Origin: Gordionus sp. m RMFG-2023
Lineage: Eukaryota; Nematomorpha; Gordioida; Chordodea; Parachordodidae
NCBI RefSeq assembly: GCF_954871325.1
Contig: NC_088775.1
Location: forward strand, 10,765,561-10,829,560
Direction of reading: 5' to 3'
Length of the DNA: 64,000 nucleotides
The notes under the pieces were generated by a model. The model searched no databases, was not told where the DNA came from, and was given only the letters and a program-made list of their open reading frames with translations. Of the stretch, positions 48,372-62,100 are shown piece by piece. The position numbers and the translations under genes were made by a program. The first letter of the stretch is position 1. Every line of letters begins with the position of its first letter.

Positions 48372-50800
48372 GCATTCATATAATGTTAAATAAAGACAAT
48401 TAGTCAACGGGCAACTCAAAAAATGATGCTAAAACTGACTCCTATATATAGGCACTTTTAATTAATAAATCCACCATCTAGTGGTTGTGTACATCATTGG
48501 TTGTATCATACCCATAAACCCGATAATATATAATATTCCTCATTTCTCTTAGAATGGTTCAGGCTTGGTTTAGGGTTAGTATACGGTATAGTTTAATACC
48601 GATTTAGCGGTTCAGATTTGATTTGTACCCTTGGAAAGAAAAGATTTATTGGTGGGAGAGTGTTTATTAAGGAAATATGAATATTTAGATTCATATTAAA
48701 GAACTATTTTATCTGAGATTGTCAAACATGTGACCAGAAACATAATCAATAAGTATCATTATAAACTAATGAGTTTGGTTTTATAACTGCTAGGATCAGA
48801 GTCTACATGAGAGAGGTTTTAAAAACTTCATAAAATATTTACTCCTATTACCCCTCCCCCCTCCCAATGAAAAATATTGCAGCTTTCGCTTGTAATATCC
48901 TTTTATTCCATAGTAGATGGATGATGTTAAGTAAAATAAAATTCTTAGGTTTTAGATATTTATTATAATTATTATCCATATTAATTGATCCATTATTTAA
49001 AATCTCCACAAAATCATACAGGCATAATAATTTAGAAATATTAAAATAATGGTTGGTGTTATTATCAATCCTTTTCTATAAAATAAAGTCAAATTATCAC
49101 AAAATGTTAGTGAGTGAAAATGAATAATCATAATTTTATTCCTCATAAAAAATCAAAATAAATCTTTATCAACAAATTGGAATCTTTTTACCAATTATTT
49201 AGCCCTTAATTAACAAATATTATTTATTTTTACTCTAACCTTACCAAAGAAACGTGCATAACTCAAATTCTTTGATCACCCTCTAATGGTTCGGCGAAAA
49301 AAATTTTGATCCAAGCCTGGTCCATTATTTAAAAAATTAACTTCATAGGGACTTTAGCTAAAAATATTTATTTTAGATTTTAGCGTTTAAAGCATTAAAT
49401 TTAATAATTCCGTAAACTTTGAAAATTTAATGATGTTTGTTATATTCGCTTTGTGAATATGTGATCGACGATTGTTAAGTATTGAATATAAATTATATTT
49501 TTATATAATTTGTTAGTTTGTATATATGTGATCGACGATTGTTAAGTATTAATTTGAATATGCAATCTAGGAATTTATTTTTTTTATGAACTTGAATAGA
49601 TATGTAATTTTAATTATTTTTTATGCATACTTGTAATTTTTATTATTTTCTATGAATTTTTAATATACTTGTAATTTTTTTGCATATTAAAAAAATGTAT
49701 ATAAATGTAAAAATTTTAAAAGAAAAGCGGTGTACGGTTTTATAATTGAAGAAACTTATGGTATAAAATTAGAGAATTGGTTTCGTAAGATTATTAATCG
49801 AATTATTAATTTTTTATATATTCTTTTTTATTAATACTAGGTTTCATTAAATTCATTAAAGTCTCTCTTACGAGCCTTCGATAATTTGATTACAATTCAT
49901 ATTTGTAACATTTGTTTACCCATTTAATTCTATTTTATTAATAAAATTTGTCTCATGATGGAGACAGATCTTTAACTAAGCATTAACTTAGGATATTCAA
50001 TTACCTGTATCACTAAACGATTTCATTGTTGTTATGTTCTTTGTGATTTTTTTTCTTATTGAACAATATATTTTTTGGTAATCAAATTATATTTCCACCT
50101 ATCAAAAGATACTGATCAATATTATAAATGTCAAAAATTTACTGTCAAGAAATATCAAAAAATTTCTTAAAAATAATATAAGTATTAAATTAACCCTGTA
50201 CGCACGTATAATAAAATAATAATTGAATATATAAACTCCAGGGACTTCTAGGCCACCTAAGCCAAAAATGTTAACTATTGGTGTATTACTTAATATTTGG
50301 CGAGGGGGATACGATTTTTATATTATATATTATCAAAAAATAAGATATATATAAATTCGATTTTTTTATTATTATGAATAGATTTTTAATTTATATTATA
50401 TTTTATAAATAAGCCACAAAACACCATTGATATCTATAAAAATATAAATGTGAATTTAAGAAAATTTGATAAATCTTTCATAATGGGTAGAAAGCCCCCC
50501 CCCCACCCCACACACATAGCAAATTTTTTTGAAAAGATATAAATGTGCCGTGAATTGTGAATCGCAAAGTATTTTATTTCAATTAGGCTATATTCTATTC
50601 TAAATATTAGCATTATATTTAATTTAAATATTTCTTCCTTATATATTAATATCTTATCTCAGGAAAATTTAAAGTTTATTTTATACATTTTTAAACCTTA
50701 AACACTGATGGACATAAGAAAATTTTATAAACCAAAAAAATTCCATTTAGTTTATTTATATCAATAAATATGATTAGAAAAATATAATTTATTCTGAAAC
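48372..50800. other. intergenic stretch with a small tandem repeat
   Basis: No gene. GTGATCGACGATTGTTAAGT occurs at 49461 and 49528, part of a unit with a period of about 67 bp. A C-run at 50494-50510 may mark the left end of the hAT relic that follows. The rest is plain AT-rich sequence. Confidence 0.45.
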
Positions 50801-51760
50801 TACTTGTACTGCAGGAAAAAAGTAACTACAAATTGCATGCCCGACAATAAGGAGCATTCGACATCAAACTGTTACAGCATTTTTTGGATCTAGAAGAGGC
50901 TATTTTGTTAGATTTAATATGACTACCGATTTTTTTATTGGGGTGTTTAATAAATTATTTTCTACACAACAATTTTATGCAATATTTTTCAAAAAAGAGG
51001 TGGCTGGAATTATGAGAATCACGAATATTATTATATTGCATAGAAAACTAATGGAAAATATCGACCAAGAATTTCTCGAGATTTATGTCCTTGGAATGAA
51101 CCCAAAATTTTATAAATTTGATATTCACAAGCAACGACTTTCACATACAAACCATATCTTTCCAATAATAACTAGGATTCTATTGAGGATCACTATAAAA
51201 TAACCGTTTTTATTCCACGTTTGTATACTAGACTTAAATCAATTAACGATTTGTGATTCATCAAATATCTCCACCCAGTTTACAAATACTATCTCTTATA
51301 ACCATGATATAATGATATATCAAATTATATTAAAAAAATAAATATTTCGCAAATTTAATTCAGAGGATATGAATGTATATGATAGTCAATTAATTTCAGA
51401 ATTTAAATGGCATCAAAGATTAATTTTAGTCGATAATTCTTCAAGAAATATAGTGGGCATTGCATACTTTTAAATATATTTAATAAGTATTTCCAAATAT
51501 TTTAAACTTACTGTATTTGGCAATGATACCAATTAGTGCAAAGACAAATGAGAGGACCTATTCTTCATTACAGAGAATAAAAAATTACATTAATATTGCG
51601 ATATCTTAAAATCGATAGAATGAACTATCTTTACTTAAAATACATAGAAATCTAATCCCAAAACAGAGCAAATTATTTTAAAAAATTGGCGCATTCGCAA
51701 AGAAGATTAAATTTTTAGATCTTGAATACATTGAAATCTTTAAAGAACAAAATCAAAATA
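50801..51760 (+). pseudogene. TTF-type hAT transposase relic
   Basis: Weak similarity to hAT F at about 50800-50920 (both have GAAAC..CTTGT..CAGGAAAAA then a run of short frames). An open block follows at 50919-51203. At about 51515-51745 a dimerisation domain reads SAKTNERTYSSLQRIKNYIN, then NELSLLKIHRNLIP and GAFAKKIKF. Frames are broken several times. The ends cannot be fixed. Confidence 0.65.
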
Positions 51761-52018
51761 ACACCTCATCTGTAAATAATAAAGGAAACCTAAATATGTG
51801 TAGAAAAGTAAATTAATAATGGTTAAGTAAAATAAAAAGTAAAAATGAAAAATTTTAATAAACACGAAAACTTAAAAATAATGGATTCAAAAAATTCAAT
51901 ATTTTAATTTAGGAGTACAATTTATTTATAAAAAGAGAAAATCTTAGGCGTTGCCATAAAATTTAAAAAAAGCCTAAATAAAAATAAAAGAAAGGTTAAA
52001 AAAATAAATAGTGAAACG

Positions 52019-52533
52019 CAGCGTCTACATGACAGGATTTTCACTGGATGCAAACCCCCTTCAAAAACCTTTGCCTACCCCCCTAAAAAATTCCCGCCCC
52101 CTTCGGCGGCGATGTCTCTTTATCATTATTTTCACCTATTTATTTATTGATACTCTTTTCAAATAATTTATAAAGGATAACTTAAATTAATCTATCTCTA
52201 CTACCAACTATCGATATTTTGTGAAATATCTAAACCTTTTAAATTATATCTAAACCTTTTAAATTATATTTAAAAGGATAGTTTATTTGGAAAACAATGT
52301 GTATGATTGTTTTCAATATGTAGATTTGGTCGATGAATTGTATTATAATAATACTATAATAAAAGTATTAATTTTTACAGCAATAAATTTTGACAATAAA
52401 TTTTGTCTTATTTCATCTCAAAATTTAATAGATAACCTCCAAAAAAAAATATCCTACCCCCATTAGCAGCTTACCCCCTACCCCCTCAATAGGATGCAAA
52501 CTGTTCCTACCCCTCCCGCTCATGTAGACGCTG
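52019..52533. mobile_element. hAT-type MITE, family H (515 bp)
   Basis: Perfect ends CAGCGTCTACATGA on both sides (inverted), and an exact 8-bp duplication GTGAAACG. C-rich subterminal runs (CCTACCCCCC and similar) lie inside each end. It is non-coding. Only one copy is seen in the window. Confidence 0.9.
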
Positions 52534-53165
52534 GTGAAACGTTAAAATGATGATCCACATATGTATTTGGTTATTCTTATTAGAATTATTCTTAATCCTC
52601 TCCTACCCTATCAGGCAGAAGATTATATCAAATCATATGCATATAATACAAGAGAAAATTAAATTTACTGGAACTGGAACATTATTCATTTTAAAACAAA
52701 TTCTTATCATATCCGCAATGATTAAAATATTTTAAAAATTAATAAAGGAAAAACGTCAAAGAATAGAATATTCTATTTTAATAATTATTCTATAACTTTT
52801 ATATAAAAATTTAACATTAAATTATTATCTAATAAATGTAGTTCAATATATTTATACTCCATATATTATACCTATACCTACCCCTAATTTCCATGATGAT
52901 AGTCATAATGCCTGATAAAGGCATTATAAAATGAGAATCATTTGTATGATTAACTTGTAGGTTTCAACAAAATCAGCACATAAACGAATACCTTTTAAAT
53001 ATCTAGCTATCAATTTATAACTCTCATCAATGTGATTGAATCGATCTGTCACATTTATTTTCTATATAATCGATTCAGTTTTTTTTACAAACTTTATTTT
53101 TTATTTTATAAATTTTGAATTTTTTTAAAATATGTATCTAATAAATTATATATTCTAATATTTTA
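52534..53165. promoter_or_regulatory. ADK upstream region
   Basis: AT-rich, non-coding. CpG disappears at about 53080 and stays absent until about 54025. No clear core promoter motif. Confidence 0.35.
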
Positions 53166-56100
53166 ATGGTGCATAAAGACATTAAAACCTTGAAGTATGA
53201 TAAAATTATAAACAAATATTGTATAAATATGTAGGGAAGGTATTTTGTTTGGAATGGGTAACCCATTATTGGATATTTTATCCCATGCTGATCAAGAGTT
53301 TCTAGATAAGTAATTAATTTATTTTGAAAATATTTTTTATAGCTATTTAGATACAAACTAGAAAAAGATAATGCTATTTTAGCAGAAGAATTCCATTTAC
53401 CTTTGTAAAAAAAACATTTAAGTTTATTTTATGGTTTTAATTTTAAGGTATGATGAACTCTTTCAAAGAAGAGATACTGAATATGCACCAGGTGGTTCTA
53501 CACAAAATTCATTTAAAATTACACAAGTGATTAAATAAATTGAACTCTCATTTATTTAATTACATAGTGGATATTAGAAGTTCCTCACTTGACAACATTT
53601 ATGGGGTGTATTGGTAATGATAAATATGGAGAAATAATGAAAAGAAAAATGAATTTCTATGGAATAAATACTTTATATCAAGTTCAAAATGATATATCTA
53701 CTGGCACTTGTGCAGTTCTTGTTGATAAGGATAAAAGGTCTATTATATGATATTAAAATATATTCTTTAGAGGTACATAAATTTTGCTTTAAATTCCCTA
53801 TTATTTAAGTATCTATCTTAAATTTATATTCAACAAACTTGTTCTAAAATATATATGAAATTCCAAAATTGATAATTTTTTGAGTTAAGGACTATTTTAT
53901 AAAGCTCTAACATCAATGATATCTATTAAGATCAAAACATGTGTAGGCCTGGAACCAGAGACCTGCAGGCCCTGCCCTAAGCCTGGCCAGCTGGGCTGGA
54001 TGGGGCCTGAATTTTTTTTAAAAAAATATGCGGGCCAGGCCATATATTTTAAAACCAAATATTTGAAATCATCATTATTAGGCCACAAAAATTAAAAATA
54101 AATATAATATATTTTTTTTAAATCTTGGCCAAGCCTGAAAATATAAAACCTGGGTTGGGACAAAAAAAACCTGCAAATGTTACCTCTGCACATCTCTGCC
54201 TGGAACTTTAACCTAACCCTTATATCTACCTCCTTGGAAGCTATAAAATAGCAGTTTTATAAATCCAGATCTTGGCTTGAAAATATAAAAATGGACACAC
54301 CCCCAGATGGTAATTAATTATAATTACATGATAAATCGACTGAAAATAGATGAATATTAGCATGAAGGATTTGGTTAAATGGCTCGATTTGAGCCAAATT
54401 CTAAAAATGGCATGATCGATTTGAACCAATTTCTAAAAATGGCTAACTCAATATTTCATCAGAAAAGCCTAAGCATCAAGATTCCTCTAATAAATATCCA
54501 ACCCTTGGCACCATCTACAAGCAAAATTTTCAGGCTTGCGTAGTATTTTTTTTTGGATAAAATATTGAATTAGCCGATTTTAAAAGTCAGCTAAAATTGA
54601 GCACTTTGACATCACTACAATATATAAAAATTTATTTTATAATGCAAAATTCAATCATGCAGAAAAGTAAGAAAATAATATGATAGTAATTCTTTTCAAG
54701 GCACAGGCTAGCCCTGCAAGACTAATCTTTATATTATCAATTTTGGATATGCTAAATAATACTAGGTTGTTTTTTATGATTTTCCTTATATATTCTATCC
54801 GATTTGATAACCCTTTTTTTTTGAGTATTGAAAAATAAACTTTCACAAAAGATGTTGATACTATAATGATTAAGACAGCGGTACTGCATAACACATAAGC
54901 AACTGCTTTATGAACGTCACAACACTCATTTTAAGAAAATTACATAATTTTAAGATAATTTTCAGTAATATATTTATCTTGATAGTAATTGGCTCTGCTA
55001 ATTCATCCACCAATATTGGCATAGCGATTTTTGTTTCTTTCTTTTAATTTAATGTGTTAAAATTAGAGGTCTACAAATAGCAAAATTTTTATGTTTAGCC
55101 TCGGTTGAATCTAGTTTTCGCCTGGCCCATCTAAATTTGAACCCAATCTGGTCTATTTCTGATTTTTTACTAAGATTGCCCGACGTGGTTTTTTTAAATC
55201 CAGAAATATATTCTATAAAAAAAATAACCAATAATGATGAGGATTTTGGTTTCGTAATTTCCTTATTAAAGCAATAAACGCAAAATGCAGGGAAAGGGAA
55301 TCACATTTATGAATAAAGGATCATTAGTAGCTGGTTATTTAAATCATTAAAATTATAAGAAAAATAAAAATTATTATATTTACCAAAATTAAGGCTTTAA
55401 AAATAATTTTTTTTCTCTATCAAGCCCACTTAACATTTTTACTCTAATCCTCGACCGTTAATTTCAAATTAAAAAAATTTAAGATGGGATTGGTACTGGG
55501 TCGGTTATTGATTGGTAAATTAGCCAATGAAGTCAAAAAATTGAGGATGACATCTTTTCTTCATTTTTAAAATGGGATTTAATATATATTGACTGCCTAG
55601 AATATGAATTAGGTAGATATTTATGCAACATATTTAGGTAAAATGTAGATAATTTTTAGTAAATGACAGAATTTTAGGTTATATTTAATAAGTATTACTA
55701 TCCCCTTAATCACGCGATCTACTTCAAAAAAAAAATTAAATAATTTCGAATTTTAATGAGACAAATTTTTTTTTCTGTAATTATTTAAAAAAAATTTTTA
55801 TAGCCAAACAATCACAAAATAAATACTAGCCAAAATTTGTTTACTCCAGCAAATATTTTTTTTTACTATAACTAATGTTTATCATAGAGACAAGTGAAAA
55901 ATATTGATCAAACAAATCTTGAATTTATATTTTCCTCGAATAATATTTCCTTTCGATATAATTGACTAAACATTACAAATTAATGTAAAGTCATAATTTA
56001 TTTGACTTATGATTTGCTATCTATATCATTTTTCAAGAATCAGGATATTATAGTAAAATTCCTCGTCACATAATTTATAGCATTATATGATTTCCCTTTT

Positions 56101-59100
56101 ATCAAAATGCTTAATGTAATTTTAAAAAAAATATAATCTTTTTAAAAAAAATTTAATTTACGACCTTTTTATCTTTTGTAATAAAATTATATATCGTATG
56201 TGATATATGTATTCATTTTCATTTGCCAATTTTGGTTTTTAAATATTTCTTTTAATGAGTTAAGAGTCAAAAATTTTACAATATAGCTACCGGATATTTT
56301 TCATAGAATAATTTTACTTTATAAGACGTCAACTTTGCATTACTCGGGGAGTAAAATTATTTGAAAATAATTATTATTTTCGCAAAATAATGAAAATATT
56401 TTTTATATATATATTATATTATGATGAAAGATCCTTGTGCGCACATTTGGGAGCAGCAAAAAATTTCTCTAAAAATTTTTTGAACGAAAATTTGAAGGTC
56501 ATGCACCACGCCGAATATTTTTACATATCGGTAACAATTTAATCTTAAATTTGCAAAATTTTATTTATATATATTATATTTAGAACCTTTTGGTTATCGG
56601 TCCTCTAGTTTCTTCGTGAACGAGAAAAAAAAATTGACGCTTAGATGTACCTCCCTACCCTAAAAAATATACTCCTCACCCCCTAAAAGTAATATGGGGG
56701 CAAAGGTTTCACCACCCATTAATGTAGAGTTACTAGGGATCTGGAAATCCCGGAAGGTTTCGGGCCTAATTTTTTATTTGTTGGGATTCAATTTTTAAGT
56801 ATATTATATTTTGTTATATTTTTAATTCTTTCAAGAAACAAGGCGCAAACATTTTTATTTATAATTTTTTTTACAATCAAATAAAACATTAACTTTTTCG
56901 ATATATTTAAATAAGTTCGGGCGCGAATAAATAATTTTTATGATCAGACTTTTCGGGACAAATAAAAAAAAATTTTGTTCGGGATCCCGAGTAGGGCAAA
57001 TTTTTTTTAAAAATATTTCAGGTCGGGCCGGGTTTTAAAAATTAGGCCCGATGTAGATCACTAGTATACACTGTATCACCCCACTCTGATAATCGTTTGT
57101 TATAAATTTTACCTTTCGATGAGATATTCTAAATTATTCAACTCCATTTACTAAATCTATTAACAACATAAATTGATAGTTTAATTATTTCCGAATGACC
57201 AAACAACATAGCCTATTCACAGTTAGTTTTTTATGTTCACTTCACTTTTGTTTCTCGCAAACATACATCTAATACATCTTCGATTATATCATTTCAAACC
57301 TACTTTATTTCTTTTCACGTTCACTCTACATTAGACCTATTTAAAAATAATTCGATTCGAATCGAATAATTATGAATACGAATAATAATTATTTGTTTTA
57401 TCTGAATACGAATAATCATTTATTCGATTCGAATAAAACGAATTATTCGTAATATTTAATAAATTGTTTAATAAATCTAACATTTGTCATTTCTATTTGT
57501 TGACCTGCCAATCTGACAGGTGATGTGTTTGTGTTTATAAAAATTCTAGCACAAATTTAAATTTCTAGTGAAAATTTAAATTTTTATTTGCCACATTTTT
57601 TGAATCTCACGAAAAGTTTATTTTTTGAATCTCATAATAAATTATATTAAAAATTACATAAACCAGAGGTATATAAAAATATATTTTATCTCTACAATAA
57701 TTATTGTTACCCTAATTATGTTAGAGGAGAATGCTTCTGATGAAATTATGCTTGATGTTGAGGATGAGAAAATTTCCTTACAAAAGAGAGCAATCATATG
57801 GGATCAATATCAAATCCTTAAAGACGGTGAAAAGGTTGCTTGCAATCATTGCAGGAGTATTATAAAATGTAAAGGCAAAACAACATCTCCTCTTATTAAT
57901 CATTATAATAGGTTTCATTCACACCTTAATAAAAAAAATAATAAAATTGACATTTTTTTAAAGTCTACACCAAATTCTTCAAAAAAAAATAATTTAAAGG
58001 ATAATTTATTATTATTATTGATAAATAATAATATACCTTTATAATTATTAATTCAAATGATTTTAAAAATTTTATAAATGATCTTGATTGTTCTGTCAAA
58101 TCAATATGCTCCAATACTCTTAAATTGCACATGTATAATATATTTGCAGAAAAAGAACAGTTGGTAAAGGAAAATATATAAAAATAAAAGTCAGATAATT
58201 TTTCATCTGACATTTGGACTAGCAACACAGGTTCCTTTTTTAGGGCTAACAGCCCATTTTATTGATGATAGTTTTAAAATAAATAACATAATTTTGGTTG
58301 TCTGTCCAATAAATGAAACACATTCAGGTGAAAATATATTTAAAGCCTTTGTTAAAATAATTAAAATTTATAATTTAGAGGATAAAATTTTTTTATATAA
58401 CTTTAGATAATGCAACTAATAATAAAACATTTATTGATACATTTTCTTTAAAATATCCATTAATAAAAATAGGGCACATCCGATGCTTTGCCCATGTAAT
58501 TAATTTAATATCCAAAGATATTTTAAAAATTTTAGATCCTTCAATTCTAAAACTAAGAAACATTATTAGAATGATTCATATGTGGTGGAAGGCAAATGCA
58601 TATCGGATCCCCATACTCTCGTAAATGGCAAGGGATTATCTATCTATACAAGGAACATCAACTGCTTGTGAAAGGATTTTCTCAGTCTAATTTATTAAAA
58701 AACCGCATGTCATATAAGGAAGAAAATAAAAGAAAAACTCTTTGCCTTAAAAATTGGCTTTAAATTATAAATTAAATAAATAATATACATTTTAATTTTG
58801 TTTATAACTTGATTATATATTATTTATTATCAGATTATTGATTACATATTATAATCTTTTCTGTTTAAAATCAAATTTGTCAATATATTTGAGTATGATT
58901 TATTTTATTAAAAAAATTAATTCGAAATATTCGAATCGAATACAAATAGTAGATTTTATTATTCGCACGAATTCAAATAGTAAATTATTCGATTCGTTTA
59001 AACGAATCGAATATGAATAATGCACTATTCGATTCGAATTCGTTTTTGAATAGGCCTACTCTACATATATCTTACCTTATTCCTTCAGATGCCACCTACT

Positions 59101-62100
59101 ATTGTCAATCACGGTTTCTTAATTCAAGATTTTCACTTACCTTTTTCACCCCTTCTTTTAACCAATTAACCATTTCTTCCTTGCCACACGTCAATATACT
59201 ATGTAGTCGCTAAAAATCATTGCCCAAGGGGGAGTCATTTTCTTAAATTAAATCTAATATGCAAAACCCTGCATTGACAGTTAGAGCGAACTCGCCATAA
59301 ATCTGTATTTTGGCAATTCATCAAATTTCATGTAAAAACCATTTATTTGGTGTTGGCATGGGCACAATGGCAAATAATACTTACCTAGACCTAAGGATTC
59401 ATTCATTAAAATGCATTTTGAAGCGTCCATGGATGACACACCATTTTAGTATCCCTTTTCAATATTTTGTTTATTATAATATAAATTAAACTGATTGTTT
59501 TTTATAAAAATGGCGTGCCACCAGCTAATTCTACTCATTTTTTAGAGTGAAGGGTAATAGATATCTACTAAAAAAAACTGAAAATGTAGATAGGAAATCC
59601 CCCGCCTCACCATTGTTTACAGCAATAGATATTGAGTAAAATAGTAATATTAAACAAATCGCAATTTTAATTCGAAAATGTATTACCATTGAGTGAGATG
59701 GCGTGAAAATAACTCGAGTAGTTCGGTGGGGCATAGCTTACCTCCATTTTTAAAATAATATCTCATTCAACATTTTTTTAATATTAGCCATGTTCAAAAT
59801 CTTTTTTAAAAAATTTATAACTTTTAGAAGCTTTAAAATTTTAATGAAATCGTAGGTTAAATTTTGAAATTTAGAATTATATTTTGGACAATCTTTATTC
59901 TTATATTTTAAAAAAAGCTTCTTCTTTTTCGATAAAATTTTGAATGTTTGCGAATTTAAATTTTTTTTATATTTTGGACACGAGCCATTAGCTTTGATAT
60001 TTTAGAATTTTTTTTGAGTTAATTATTCAATTAATTATAGTTATAAGTATTTTAAAAAAATGAAGATTTGGTATCATATAAAAAATAATTATGAAAATTT
60101 TTTATAAAAGTGGTATAAAATCCTGCAAAATTTCCTCGAATAATGAATCTATAACCATGCAATAATTAAATTTTAATTATTATTTAAATTCTTGTTTTAA
60201 ATTAGAAAGTGCGTTTTTGCTTCCAAAAAATTTTTCTATCTTATAAAAATTATATTACTCGAAATTTTGCAGAAACATAGTTTAGCCTGACACATGAGGC
60301 TAAATAGACCAGATCAAAATATCAACAGTCATTTTTTTTGTAGTAACAATTTTTAAATATCTGGTGTGCTATCATCTCCCAGTAAACCATTCAAATGCTA
60401 GATGAATTCCTCGATTTGCAATTCGATATGCATTTAATATTGTAAGGACATAAAAGGGATTTTAAAATTTTCTCATGCAAGTATTGCATTTATCTAATTC
60501 ACAATTAAATGCTTTATCTAAACAGGCAAATTTACAATAACATGATATATTATATAAAAGACTAGTTTGTTTCTTTCTTTCATCAATTTTCTAACATCCC
60601 ATCTATAGCATCAGATATCAGGCATGATTTTAAATTAATTTTCTTTTTATTTTTTGACTCTTCGCGCTCACTAACGCCGACATTTTTGACCGAGAACCCC
60701 TATGAAACTAAAATGTTGACATTAAATAATTTATTATTTAATTACAAAGTCCAAAACATCAAAAAATTAAATTAACAAACTTTCGATACTATAATGAAAA
60801 TTAAAATTAATAAATTAGCTATTTTAAATATAAAAAGAAAAACATGTCCAAAATATAATTCTAGAAAATTTTCGAATTTTTTATAATGGTTTTGGACACA
60901 GCCTGGAAAAAAGAAGAGTGATTTGTATAATATTTTTTTTAAAAAATATGCAATTAATTTATTTTTAAAATTAGAAGACAAATACAGGGACACAAGGACA
61001 GATTTTTTTTAATGCTTAGCCCATATATTCGCTAGTAATTAAAAATGCGTATATTCGCATGTTTTTATTTTGGCAAAATTTGAGCAATATAAGCGGGTAA
61101 TGATATATGACGTTAAACTTCTTGCTAAACAACGACCAAAATTTATTAAAATGTAGCAAGATAAAGTTATTTTTTATTGACGAAATCACTTGATCGAGTC
61201 CGATCTACTATATATCATATCCCCAAGGACGGAACCACCAAGTTAGCATAAGAAAAAAAAAACATGACCCTTTCTGGATTCGAACCACGAACGATCGGAT
61301 TGTAATACACGTACTGAACCGATTAAGCCACATACGCTTCACAAAATCATCATATTTTTTTTATATAAAAATAAGATTACAACGCTATCTAATATTTTAA
61401 TAAAACACATAAAAAATCAACGTTTAACCCCGCTATGCATCATTACTCCAATATAAACATACGTGTGTTATTTCATTTTTTTACTCGTATTATGACGTAT
61501 TCGCACACTTTTTTTAATTAATTGTCAAGACGTAGGTTTATAATCATAAAAAAAAATTGTTAGAAAATCTATCCTTTAATATGTGTTTTTTTATTACTAA
61601 ATATATTAATAATTTAATTTACGCCTGAAGATTATCATATCTTTTAAAATCTAGACATTATTTTTTTTTGAAAGAATTTATCGATGAAAGACAAACAAGG
61701 CTATTAATCTTTATATACCGATAATGTCAAATTTGTATGACGTAAAAAAGAAAAACAACCTAAGTTCTATTTAACATTTTGGACATATATTTTTTTTTAT
61801 AATTTTTGTTTCTTCTCTTTAACTGAGAAATATAATTTTTAAGTTTTACCTTAGGTCTAAAAAAATAAAATAATTCAAATCTTGTGATGATTTTATTTTC
61901 GTAAGTGACGTAGGAATTATTTATTGCGTTTTAATGAAATTTATGATAATACTAACAGATTTTTTTCAAAGAAGATAAAAAAATATCAAAATTTATTTAA
62001 AATATTTGTTAGCTAAAAAAGACAATCATTTTGAAAATTTTTGTTAAAAAAAATTTAAAGTGACGGCAATGATTTATACTAGGTTGTTCATATTCTTGAT

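Noticed and set aside
53897-54088. Minus-strand open frame rich in P, W and G
   Set aside because: It lies over the family C MITE and reflects its CCTGG words.
54655-54930. Sec61-alpha-like fragment on the minus strand
   Set aside because: A short resemblance around VHKAVAYVL only; the rest does not align, so I do not name it.
61255-61345. Functional tRNA gene
   Set aside because: A and B boxes are present but acceptor and T stems do not pair and no sensible anticodon loop can be drawn.
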